NCBI GenBank assembly: GCA_022539475.1
Contig: VCMS01000223.1
Span: 28,673 to 92,672, forward strand
Length of the DNA stretch: 64,000 nt
Source: Gracilaria domingensis
Lineage: Eukaryota > Rhodophyta > Florideophyceae > Gracilariales > Gracilariaceae
Reading direction: 5' to 3'
The notes beneath the pieces were generated by a model. The model saw only the letters and a program-made list of their open reading frames with translations. It ran no database searches and had not been told where the DNA came from. Made by a program: the position numbers and the translations under genes. Positions 1-9,211 of this stretch are shown in pieces (position 1 is the first letter of the stretch; every line of letters starts with the position of its first letter).

Positions 1-250
1 GCGCACGCCGCGGGCGGGCGCCGCGAGAGGCGCGAGGCGGGCGCGAGGGCGGCGAGCTGGCTCGGCACGAACGCCATCGTGGTGGGAGAGATCGCGCGCG
101 CAGCGCGGCGGCGCTCGTCGGTGGCGCATTTCTTGCCGCTGGCGCGGCGCAGTGCGCGCGTGCATCATGCGCACGCGCGCAAACGTGTGGTTGTGTGGCA
201 GCACCACCCGCTTTACAGAAGCGCTGTTTACAGTGCGCCGCGCGAACGGA

Positions 251-338
251 TCAATTCTTGGCGGCGCGTCGACGCTCGGCGGCGGGCTGCGCGGCGGCGG
301 GCTGCTCGGCGGCCGCCTCGCCCTCGCCGGCGTCGGCT

Positions 339-374
<36 letters not shown>

Positions 375-922
375 CCCTCGAGCGCTTCGGCGTCCAGCAT
401 GCTCGCGGTGAAGTCCAGCCGATTGGCCGCGCGCGACGCGGCGTCCGTCATGTCTTCAAACCACTCCTTGATGTGCGTCAGCTGCTCCTGCTCCGCCACT
501 CTGCCCGCGTTGTAAAAGTCCTCCTCCGCCAGGTTCCTCTCGTCGTCGGCCATGATCTCCAGGTTGTTCAGCGTGGAGCCGAACTCCGCATCCTCGTACT
601 CCTCCATCAACTCCATGAAGCCCATCGCCTGCTGCTTGCAGCTCTCCCCCAACGAACGGAACATGTGCGCCGCCTCCACCTCCGCCTCCAGCTCCGCGCG
701 CTGCGCAAAGTACTCGTAGCGGAGCGCGTCCGACGCGCGCCGTGCAAACGCGGAGTGAACCGCCTCGCGCGTCGCCGTGTTGCTCAGCTGCGACTCCTCG
801 GCGCCGTCTGCATCGGCGTCCGTGCTGAGCACACGCGCCTGCGGCGCGCGGCCGGCGAGCGATGCAGAGGCGGACGGAGAGCGCCAGACGGGCGCAGCGC
901 GCCGGATCGCTGTGCGTAGCAT
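251..922 (-). CDS. Mitochondrial rubrerythrin-like (ferritin-fold) protein, metal ligands apparently lost
   Basis: Intact 223-residue frame from an ATG at 920-922 to TGA. Residues 1-35 are basic, rich in Ser/Ala and free of acid, like a mitochondrial presequence. Residues about 55-180 read like a rubrerythrin four-helix domain: YFAQRAELE, then FRSLGES, then GSTLNNLE, then RVAEQEQ and IKEWFEDM. In true rubrerythrins this fold carries ExxH di-iron motifs and reduces peroxide. Here, by eye, the first ExxH has Lys or Gln where His is expected, and the second is replaced by Ala/Ser/Arg, so a catalytic di-iron site is doubtful. There is no C-terminal rubredoxin domain. The tail is a (Glu-Asp)n run encoded by a CTCGTC-type repeat, followed by Ala/Gln/Arg. 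A structural role in mitochondria is inference. The gene is divergent from the Sel1 relic. Confidence 0.75.
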
Positions 923-1236
923 CTTTGCGGCGCTTGGCGCGGTTGCGAGCGTTTGTCGCTGCGCGCGGCGGCTGAAGAGATCAAACTTTGATCATCGAAC
1001 ATGACAAAAAGGCCGCGCACGACGACGACGCGGCGGCTAACGCAAAACGTCACACACGCGACACACGTATCCGGCTACGGCTGACGTGCGAGCAGTGCGC
1101 CGCGCTGCACGCCCACCTTGTTGTTGCGCTTCTCAGCAGCAGCTGAAGTTCGTTCAGCTTCTTCTTCTTCTTCTTCTCGAACGTCGCCGAGTTTGGGCCG
1201 CGCGCTCGTCTTCACGGCGCCCCCCCCCCCGTCGTC
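923..1236. promoter_or_regulatory. Short divergent promoter gap
   Basis: This 314 bp gap separates the start codon of the rubrerythrin-like gene (reading left) from the first ATG of the broken Sel1 gene (reading right). It is moderately GC-rich, with a TTC run at 1160-1178 and ten Cs just before the Sel1 ATG. I see no clear TATA box. Its promoter role is inferred only from the head-to-head layout. Confidence 0.4.
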
Positions 1237-3695
1237 ATGTCCGTCTACTCTCCACACCGCTGGCATAACATCCCGCCGTCCACGCGTCAGCTCGTCGACA
1301 GCCATGAGCGCGACATCAAGCTGTTTCACAGCGTCAGTGCAATGACCGCCCTCGCCGACCTTCTCTTCAATGGCGACGGCGTGCGTCGCGACCGCGTGCG
1401 CGCCATGTAGCTGTATGAGCGTGCCGCCAGTAGTGGGGACCCCAACGCCTTGCTCATCTTTGCTCAGCTTCTCATATTTGGCGCGTATGACCCACCGGAT
1501 GTCAAGCCTGACTGGCGTCGCGCCTCCAAATTGCTCGAGCATGTCATTGAACGTTTCGATAGCATTGCCGCAATGCTGGACCTTTCATGCATCCTCGAAC
1601 GCGGCGGCCATGGATTGCGGCGCGACCGCGCTCGCGCCTATCAGCTGCTCGAACGAGGCTTGCATATTTGTGTCCACCAGTTGCATGTTCCGGATCCGGA
1701 CACTATGTGTCGTCTAGCCAAGATGATTACCTCTGGTCTTCCGGGCTTTCCGTACGATATCAAGCGCGGTATCGACCTTTACAAACGGGCGTTTAAAGTC
1801 AACCCCAATCTAACGCACCAGATGATTGAGCTGGCCCATCTGTACGCAGAAGGAAGACCCGGTCTTGCCCCTGATATTAATGCAAGCGGCCAAGTGGTTC
1901 AGACGCACCCGACTGAAACATACACTCGTGGGTGCTTAAGTACAGCTCGCCGACAGGTTGGCCGAAGGAGTTCCGGGCAGATTCCCGCCAAATTACCAGC
2001 GAGCAGTTGCGTTTTACAAGCATGCCATTAAGCATGACAACTCGTCGGACGCCGTTCGCAAGTATGCGCGCCTGCTCGCGAAGGACACCACCAATCCAGA
2101 AAAGCCAACACAGGCCGTCAGAATGCTCGAAAAACTTGTCGAAGAGCAGCAAGATGATAAGGCTGTATGTGATCTGGCTTCGATTTTTGGGCATGGTGCC
2201 AGGGGAGTGGCTGCGGACCCTGCCAGAGCATTTCAGCTTCTTGAACAAGCTGCTCATCGACACGATGCATGTGTTCTCACTTTGCTTTCTGACATGTGCC
2301 GGTGGGGCGCAAAAGGTGTGCCGAGAAGCTGTACCAAAAGGCTGCAAACCATCTCGCGTTCATGTACACGTACGGGAATGGGCTAGTTGATGTGAATAAG
2401 CCAAAAGCCGTGGAGATATACGAGCGGCTCATCGAGACAGATATGGAAAGTGATGCGTTTCACTCGCTTGGTACATTGCTGCTCGAAGGTGATGGTGTGG
2501 AGAGAGACGTACCTAGGGCGCTGAAACTGTACGAGAGGGCGATAGAAGTGGACGGAAATCCGGACGCGATGATTGAGTTGGCTTCGGCGCTGGAGGACGG
2601 CAGGGACGGCGTTGAGGTCGATAATAAGAGAGCGCTCGAACTGTATGAGAGGGCTATTAGAGAACACGGGGGATCCGTCGGCGATGAATCATCTTGCGCT
2701 CATGTTGCAAGATGGCGTGGAAGGCATCCCGATGGATAGAGTGCGGTCGCTGGAATTGTACGAGAAATGTGTCGAAATAGAGGAAGACGCAACAGCGGTG
2801 TTGAATGTAGCTCAGCTGCTGAACCACGGAGGGGGGGGGGAGTGGCCAACGATTTGGCACGGGCAGCGGTGCTGTACGAGCGGGCTATTGCACTCGGAGA
2901 AGTAAAAGATGGCGCATACAACTACGGTCGGTTGAGCTGTTCAAGAGCTCGATATCGCACGGAAGCGAGGAAGCCAGGTGGTGGCTTGCCACATTGTTTT
3001 GTTGCAGCTCTGGCGAGCTGGAAAAGAGCGCCGATATGGCACTCAAGGAGATGGAAGAGTAGGTGGAAGAGGCGAAAAGTGGCACGCAGTTGGTGACTTT
3101 TTGGCAAAGCTGAACACGTACCTGAAGCGGGAGGGCAAGGGGGACGTGGCGGAGGCCAAAAGGCTGTACGAGCGTGCCAAAGACGAGTTTGACGATGGAT
3201 TTGGCATGGTGTGCTTGGCCTGCGCGCGTGGTTGAGAGAAGACGACTCGGAGCATAGCGTTGACAGTGGGGTGCGCGCTTTTGGAGAAAGTGATAGAAAA
3301 GCTTGACAAGGTTTTGGGCAAGCTGGTTCTGGCCAGCGTGCTGTGCTCGGGCTTGGGGCGTGCGAAGCACAGAGACGGCGAGCGGGCGATCCAGCTCTGC
3401 GAGGAGTGCGTGGCGCAGTACGAGAATGGGTACCACGCGGCGCCCGTGAGGGGCATCCTGGCGGCGCTGCTGCGAGCGGTGCAGTTTGGGGGCGGCGGGC
3501 GGCTTTGAGCGCGCGGTGCGGCTGTGCGAGCGAGGCATCGCGCAGCGCGACGAGCCGCTGTCGAAGCCGGCGCTGGGCAACTTGCTGAGCGACGGCGCGC
3601 CGCACGCGCGCGATCTGGGGCGCGCCAAGGCGCTGTACGGCGCGGCGGTGCGCGAGCAGCGGGGGCATGTTGTTTGCGGGGCTGTTCCGCCGTGA
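1237..3695 (+). pseudogene. Broken Sel1-repeat (TPR-like) protein gene
   Basis: From the ATG at 1237 the frame encodes Sel1-like repeats (pattern ALYERA...GDxxAxxxLAxLxxxG), but it is wrecked. An in-frame TAG at 1408-1410 falls in the motif AM*LYERA. The reading then changes frame near 1888, meets a TAA at 1937-1939, and shifts again near 2300, 2660, 2830 (at a run of G), 2930 and 3060-3120. Repeats can be followed to about 3690, for example KLYQKAANHLAFMYTYGNG, ALKLYERAIEVDG and AKRLYERAKDEF. Intact Sel1 proteins are scaffolds, often in ER quality control or signalling. No GT-AG introns explain the shifts. This is a pseudogene by sequence; some G- and C-run shifts could be assembly errors, but the two stops could not. 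Confidence 0.85.
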
Positions 3696-4224
3696 CGCTG
3701 GCTGAGGCAGGCGCTGCTGCGGCGCGCGGTGGCTGCGGGCGCGCTCGACCGGCGGCGGCTGCGGTTTGTGCCGCACGATGCGCGCTCCCTGGCGCGGCTG
3801 AATCTGCGCAGCGTGCGCGCGCGCAGCTGGGGCAGCGCGCCGCGGCCGTGGTGGCGCTGAGCGCGCTGCTGCGCGGCGCGGCTGCTGGCGCGCGCGCGCG
3901 CGCGCGCGCGCGCGCTCTTGCTTTGCTTTGCTTTGCGTTGCTTTGCTTTCCGGCGCTGCTGGCAGCGGCGGCGTGCGCTGTCGCGCGCGCGCGCGCGGCA
4001 AGCTGGAGCGGGCTGCGCGCCGTCGCGCGAGCGTCTGCACGGGCGCGCGCGCGTCAGCGCGCCATGTCATGCGGCCCCCCGCGCGCGCCGCAAAGCGCGC
4101 CTGCGCCGCGCGCGCCGCGCGCGCCGCGCGCGCTGTAAGCCGCGGCGGCGCGCCGTCCAAAGGCGCGCCGACGCCGGTCGCGCGCAGGGGCGCCACCACC
4201 TGGCGCTCGCGCGCGCCGCGCGCC

Positions 4225-4265
<41 letters not shown>

Positions 4266-4690
4266 CGATACGCGCGCGCGCCAGCATGACGTCGCGGCGC
4301 GCCAGCGCGCGCGCGGCTGGCTGACGCGCGCGCGGCGCGACACGCGCGCGCGGCGCGCTCTCAGCCACGGCGCGCGCGCGCGCGCGCGCGGCATTACACG
4401 CCGATGCGCTGCGCGCGCGCGAATTGCGACGCGCGGCGCCAATTCGAAGGCAGCGCGCGTCACGTGCGGCCGCCGTGCGCGCCCCCCCCCCGCGCGAGTG
4501 CTCGCCGCGCGCGCGCGCGCCCGTTTCTTAAATTGCGCGCCGCCGCCGCCGCCCGCCGCCGCCCGCCCGCCCGCCCGCCCGCCCAACCCTCCCGCCGCAA
4601 GCACTCGCCCGCCCGCCGCAACCCCCTAAAACCCCCCCCCCCTCCTTCCCCCCCCCACCGCTCACATCGCCCGCGTCCGTGTGCGTCGCG
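3696..4690. promoter_or_regulatory. Very GC-rich promoter island of the cyclin gene
   Basis: About 1 kb of extreme GC content: long CG runs (about 3892-3915, 4375-4391, 4509-4520), a CCG run at 4226-4265, C runs at about 4480 and 4630-4655, and GCCCGCCC blocks. A CCAAT sequence lies at 4441. The 15-mer GCGCTCTCAGCCACG at 4355-4369 and ATTACAC at 4393 recur upstream of the UBA-domain gene. The only translated frames are Arg/Ala/Pro strings, so I treat it as non-coding. Its promoter role is inferred from position before the cyclin ATG. Confidence 0.5.
4226..4265 (+). repeat. CCG trinucleotide microsatellite
   Basis: About 13 CCG units lie inside the GC island upstream of the cyclin gene. It is not in a recognisable coding frame. 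Confidence 0.9.
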
Positions 4691-5376
4691 ATGCAACTCT
4701 CGTCCCGCCCGTCGTCGCCGCCGCCGCCGCCGCTGTCTGCCGCCGCCGCCCGCCCCCTGTCGTCCGCCGGCAAGCGCGCGCTGTCCGCCGTCGTCGCCGA
4801 TCCGCAGCCCAGCGCCGGCAAGCGCCCGCGCGTGTCGCGCGCCAACACGCCCACCTCGGCCATCTCGTTTGTCAGCCAGTCGTCGTCGGCGTCGTCGGCG
4901 TGCCCCTCCTCCGCGCGCTCGCACACGCCGCGCTTCTCGCCGTCGCCGCGCGTGTACATCCCCCACTCACAGATGCGCACCCACGCGCACCCGCCGGTGC
5001 CCTGCCACTCGCCGCACTTCTCGCCGCAGCCCGTCAAGCCCTACTTTGACGCCTCCGGCGCGCACGATCCGTCGCTGCCGGGCTCGCCCTACTACTCGCC
5101 GCCGTCCTTCTCGCCCACGCCCGTGCCGTCGGCCGAGCAGCTGTGCGCGCCCGCGCCGCCGCCGCAGCAGCAGCAGCAGCAGCAGGAGAAGCGGTGCCAC
5201 CACCCGTGCGTCGGTCGCGCGCACCATGAGCTCGATGAGCTCGATGAGCTCGATGAGCACGAGCAAGCGCCAGACCAATTGGCGCACGAATGGAACGAGG
5301 CGGACGTGGTGTCGGCCGTGTGCGACCACCTGCAGGCGCTGTGCGACGCCAGCAACGCGCGCGGCGCGGCGGCGGC

Positions 5377-5416
<40 letters not shown>

Positions 5417-5854
5417 GACAGCAACAAGTACCACGCGTTCTTCTCGCAGTACCGGCAGCCGTTCGCGCTGTCGTTCTACATCTCGCGGCTGGTGCAGTTC
5501 TGCAACTGCTCCATGTCGGCGTTCGTGGTGGCGCTGGAGCTGCTGCAGCGCGTGCAGCGCAAGTGCGCGGCGCTGCGCGTGAACGACATGAACGTGCACC
5601 GGCTGTTCTGCACGGCGCTGGTGCTGGCCATCAAGAACGTGGACGACGAGGTGTTCTCCAACGGCTACTACGCGCGCGTGGGCGGCATCACGCTGCGCGA
5701 GCTCAACGAGCTGGAGGCGCTCATGCTGCAGCTGCTGGACTGGAACGTGTGCTGCTCGGTGGAGCGCTTTGCGCGCGCGGAGAAGCGGCTGCTGCGCCGG
5801 CTGGCGGCGCTGCCGGCGCGCGCGGCGCGTGCGGCCGTGACGCGTGCGGCATGA
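4691..5854 (+). CDS. PHO80-like (P/U-type) cyclin
   Basis: 387 residues from the ATG at 4691 to TGA. The N-terminal half is disordered: Ser/Pro-rich with many SP and TP sites, a polyQ run near residues 158-165, three ELD repeats, and a poly-Ser run of about 13 encoded by TCG repeats. The C-terminal 130 residues are a PHO80-type cyclin box: FFSQYRQPFALSFYISRL, then NVHRLFCTALVLAIKN, then GGITLRELNELEALMLQLLDW. This family binds cyclin-dependent kinases such as Pho85-type or CDKA partners and couples nutrient or phosphate status to the cell cycle. The SP/TP sites suggest the tail is itself phosphorylated, which is inference. It converges on the SDR39U1-like gene. Confidence 0.88.
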
Positions 5855-5885
5855 CGGCCGGCGATGCCGCCGCCCTTTTTTTCTA

Positions 5886-5939
5886 ACAACCAACAACAAC
5901 AACAACAGCAACAACAACAACAACAACAACAACAACAAC
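5886..5939 (+). repeat. CAA/AAC microsatellite in the cyclin 3' flank
   Basis: About 18 units of CAA, with one CAG interruption, begin some 30 bases after the cyclin stop codon. They probably lie in its 3' UTR. Confidence 0.9.
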
Positions 5940-6028
5940 GCCGACTTCAACAAGGCGCGCTGTACTCTTATTAAACCGCGCCGCCGCTTAGCCTCCCATT
6001 TTCGTCGCGCCGGCGCCTGCGGCCACGT

Positions 6029-6071
6029 CAGCGGCGCGTCAGCGGCGCGCCAGCGGCGCCGCCAGCGGCGC
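6029..6071. repeat. Short tandem CAGCGGCGC array between convergent genes
   Basis: CAGCGGCGC occurs four times at 10-12 base spacing (6029, 6040, 6051, 6063), between the 3' ends of the cyclin and epimerase genes. Its function is unknown. It may sit in the overlapping 3' UTRs. Confidence 0.7.
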
Positions 6072-6123
6072 GGCGCGCGCGTGTCGGCGCCACGTTGCGC
6101 GTTGTGTCTGTGTACTGTGTGAC

Positions 6124-7278
6124 TCACGACTCTGACGACGCCACAATGGCGCGCAGCGCGCCGTCGATGCGCTCAAACTCGAACGCGAACGCGCGCTCCG
6201 CCAGCAGCCGCCGCGGCACCACGCGCTGCCCCTGCAGCACCACGCTGCTGCCGTCGCCGTACAGCGCCTGCAGCGCCACCGCCGGCACCGGCAGCGCGCA
6301 CGGCCGCCGCAGCGCCGCCGCCAGGCTGCGCGCCAGCTCGTCCATCGTCACCGCGTGCGGCGCCGTGCCGTTGTACGCGCCGCGCATCTCGCCGTCCGCC
6401 GCCGCGCGCGCGAAGATGCGCACCGCGTCGCGCAGGTGGATCCACGACACCACCTGCCGCCCCGACCCGATGCGCCCGCCGGCAAACGCCTGGAACATGG
6501 GCAGCATCTTGTGCAGCGCGCCGCCGTGCCTGCCCAGCACGATGCCGGTGCGGATCACCACCACGCGCGTCTCCGCCACGTCGCGCAGCCCGTGCAGCGC
6601 CGCGCGCTCCCAGCGCGCGCACAGCTGCGCCAGAAAGTCGTCCGCCGCCGCCGCGCTCTCGTCAAACGGCTGCCCGTCGCCGTCGTACGAGCCGTAGAAG
6701 CCCACCGCCGAGCCGGACACAAACGCGCGCGGCCGCTGCGCGCCGTCCAGCTTGCGGATCGCCTCCACCAGCCGCTGCGTCGACAGCAGCCGCGAGTCCT
6801 CGATGCGCTTCTTGCTGCGCGCGCTCCACCGCGACGTGATGGGGTGCCCGGCCAGGTTCACCACCGCGTCCGCGCCGGCCAGCTCCTGCTGCCACCCGAC
6901 CCACTTGTCGCCCACCGCGTCCAGCGCGTCGGGCGCCCAGATGCGCCGCTTGGCGCCGCTGGCCACCGCCGAGCGCTCGCTTCGGGTCAGCACCGTCACC
7001 TCGCTGCCCTCCTGCAGCAGCTGCTTGGTCAGCGCCGTGCCGATGAACCCGCTTCCGCCGGCTATCACCACCTTGCCCAGCGCCATGCGCGTCGCCGCCG
7101 CCGCCGATGGCGCGTCGCCGCCGCCGCCGCCGCCGCTGCCGCTGCCGCTGCCGCTGCCGCTGCGCCGCAGCCCGTGTCCCACAAACGAGGTGCGCGCGCT
7201 GTTGCCGCCATTTGCGCAGAACGCGCGCGAATCGCGCCCAAGCACCGGCGCCGCCGCTGCCGCCGCGAACGCGAGCAT
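6124..7278 (-). CDS. SDR39U1/YfcH-type NAD(P)-dependent epimerase, plastid GC1 (SulA-like) homologue
   Basis: 384 residues from the ATG at 7276-7278 (the open frame extends upstream but has no ATG) to TGA. Residues 1-60 resemble a transit peptide and include a Gly/Ser linker encoded by GCC/GCT repeats. The Rossmann motif GGSGFIGTAL follows at about residue 75, then NLAGHPI, then the FVSGSAVGFYG active-site region (Ser and Tyr of the SDR triad), then RTGIVLGRHGGAL and SWIHLRDAVRI. It ends in a DUF1731-like tail containing ALYGDGSSVVLQGQRVVPRRL. Plant GC1 (giant chloroplast 1) is a plastid inner-envelope protein of this family needed for plastid division; its enzymatic substrate is unknown. Plastid location here is inferred from the leader. 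Confidence 0.88.
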   Translation of the reverse strand: MLAFAAAAAAPVLGRDSRAFCANGGNSARTSFVGHGLRRSGSGSGSGSGGGGGGDAPSAAAATRMALGKVVIAGGSGFIGTALTKQLLQEGSEVTVLTRSERSAVASGAKRRIWAPDALDAVGDKWVGWQQELAGADAVVNLAGHPITSRWSARSKKRIEDSRLLSTQRLVEAIRKLDGAQRPRAFVSGSAVGFYGSYDGDGQPFDESAAAADDFLAQLCARWERAALHGLRDVAETRVVVIRTGIVLGRHGGALHKMLPMFQAFAGGRIGSGRQVVSWIHLRDAVRIFARAAADGEMRGAYNGTAPHAVTMDELARSLAAALRRPCALPVPAVALQALYGDGSSVVLQGQRVVPRRLLAERAFAFEFERIDGALRAIVASSES

Positions 7279-7659
7279 TGTGCCCAACTTGCAACTCTCT
7301 GCGCCGCGACGCAGCGCTGCTCTCTCAGCGCGTCGGGCGCAGCCGTTCGGCCCGAGGTGCACCGCGTGCTCAACAGGCCACACTCGCCGAGAGGGCGCTA
7401 CCGGCGCAGATCTGCCGCCCACGCATGCCACGCCGCACGGATTACAGTGCGCCTCGCCGCTTGTCTCTCAGGCAGTCGCAACCGATCAATGCCGCGCCGC
7501 ATCGCGCCTGTCGTTGGTGCGCCTGCGAGGCGCGACCCTTCTCCCGAGTCGAACAAACACTCCCCTGCCCAAAGGGCGCCAAGCCGCCCCGCGAGGTGCG
7601 TCTCCCCGTGGCGGAGAGATGCATCGACCCAGAGCGCGCCGCCTCATTCCACGCAAAAC
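7279..7659. promoter_or_regulatory. Divergent promoter between the epimerase and unknown gene A
   Basis: About 380 bp between two head-to-head starts. It is moderately GC-rich, and I see no clear TATA or CCAAT box. It also contains an ATG at 7489 in frame with the downstream gene. Promoter role is from position only. Confidence 0.35.
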
Positions 7660-8532
7660 ATGTTGCTCATGCTGCAGAAATGGCACCACAAACATCAGCT
7701 CGAGCTGGCCATGCTTCTGGACGAGCCGCCATACCACAGCTATCAACCCCTTCTGAGCGCCAATGAGCCGTGGCACGCGGGGGGCTCCCTCGTCGCCGCC
7801 ATGCGCTCGGCAGACCTGCACGGCCACGCCTGGCTGTACGTCGTTTACAGGAGTGACCCGCCCGTCGAGTGGGGCCGGAAGAGGGTCAAATTGATGTGCG
7901 GTGCCGTCATAATGCGCGAAACAAGCTCCGTTGGCGGCGTCGCTACCGGCCAATTTGATGTGCTCAACTATCGCATTGTGAGGCAAGACGTGTTTCGAAA
8001 CCTTGTCGGAGTCGAGAGTGAGCGCTCCACGCTGCTGGTTTCTGACGCTGTGTTTCGTGCACACCCGGATAGCGTCAAGCACGAACCTGTGCGGTTCAGT
8101 GGCGAGCGCCCCAATGATGAAAGCGTGCGAAACAATGCTTCGCGCTCCCATGAGGTGCTAGGTGTTGCCGAACCTCAAATGCCTTCAAAACCAGGCAGGT
8201 ACAATCAGCCGCCTCTTGTTCCGAAACCGTTTCACGGATTTCAAATCTCTGAGAGTCACCCGGGCGGGGAGACGCGCAAGCGTTACCTCGGAGACGAAAA
8301 GAGTACCAGAAGGCTGGAACCGGGCTTTCTGGCGGATCGGTACATGAAGCATTATCAGTTTTACTTGACAGAGTATCAGCGACGCCCTTTTGTGGCGCTC
8401 GTGTTGAGCAGACTTGGCTTCGTTGCGGGAAGTGTGCCTGGGATTCAAGCGGCCTGTCTCCCGTATCTTCGTCAGGTTCAAGAAGCGTTGGAGGGGCTTA
8501 CCAAAGTCACCGACTCTGGCATTTATCGGTAG
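7660..8532 (+). CDS. Unrecognised protein A, tandem paralogue of protein B
   Basis: 290 residues from the ATG at 7660 to TAG. I chose this start because homology with the next gene begins exactly at MLLMLQ; an in-frame ATG at 7489 would add 57 residues of Arg/Pro/Ser-rich sequence. I do not recognise the family. There are two conserved blocks. The N-block (residues 1-130) includes LAMLLDEPPYHSYQPLLS, WLYVVYRSDP, WGRKRVKL and a Met-Arg-Glu-Thr-Ser segment. The C-block (last 70 residues) includes FYLTEYQRRP, LVLSRLGFVAG and KVTDSGIYR at the very end. A variable polar linker joins them. There is no signal peptide or membrane helix. The copy lies 0.7 kb before gene B on the same strand, so the pair arose by tandem duplication. 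Confidence 0.8.
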   Translation: MLLMLQKWHHKHQLELAMLLDEPPYHSYQPLLSANEPWHAGGSLVAAMRSADLHGHAWLYVVYRSDPPVEWGRKRVKLMCGAVIMRETSSVGGVATGQFDVLNYRIVRQDVFRNLVGVESERSTLLVSDAVFRAHPDSVKHEPVRFSGERPNDESVRNNASRSHEVLGVAEPQMPSKPGRYNQPPLVPKPFHGFQISESHPGGETRKRYLGDEKSTRRLEPGFLADRYMKHYQFYLTEYQRRPFVALVLSRLGFVAGSVPGIQAACLPYLRQVQEALEGLTKVTDSGIYR

Positions 8533-9211
8533 CGCGGGGAGAAGCCACGAACTGTTTTTTTTTATACGACGGAGGCCGTATCCAAAGAGAATACATTTAT
8601 TGAAGCAAAGCGAGGAAAGCAGTTCACGCGCTCCGCGTGAGGATATTTTCTTGTCTGGCGAGTGGGACAGAGCCTGCGCTGTCTGCTCGCGTCTTGGTCG
8701 CGCTGCGCTTCCCCGCTCACCCGCGGGACTCGTTTGTCATCTTACTCGGGCGTGAGAAGTATCTTTGTTTATCTTTTAATGTAGAGAAACTAAGGACGAA
8801 TACGCGTGTTCGATTGAACAATGCGTCTCCACTTTGCACCGGGGGGTTGTCAGTGCCATGGGAGGTCGCTATAATGCGCGATAAAGTGATCTCAGGAATT
8901 TCGCAGAAACTTTGACAATATCTTTCGGGATCGCGCCCAATCAAGTGCACTACGTGTACGAGGGCACCTGCGTGCGGTAGATACTCTTTGGCGAAGGTAG
9001 GAAGGTAAGCACTTGCTTGTTGCTTTCCTACTGCGAAGCCAGGCAGAGCTTTTGACCTCGACCGTAGATATTCAACTATCCTGCGGAGCAAGTCGTGCCG
9101 CGGTTTCCGGAGAACCATCGCAAGAGCTCCACAAATTTTACTGTACCCACCGAAATACAGGTACGCGCTCATCCAAAATCAGACAGCGCGTCACAACTTG
9201 TGACTCACAAG
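8533..9211. other. Spacer between tandem genes A and B
   Basis: About 680 bp of ordinary composition. It holds an A/T stretch just after gene A (8570-8580), which may belong to its 3' UTR, and presumably the promoter of gene B. I see no further gene, repeat or RNA. Confidence 0.5.

Noticed and set aside
3524-4629. Long open frames across the GC island before the cyclin gene.
   Set aside because: They are Arg/Ala/Pro low-complexity strings in all six frames, as expected from CG repeats lacking stop codons.
6355-7659. N-terminal extension of protein A over the epimerase gene (open to 6355).
   Set aside because: It is the antisense shadow of the SDR39U1-like gene, and homology with protein B starts only at 7660.
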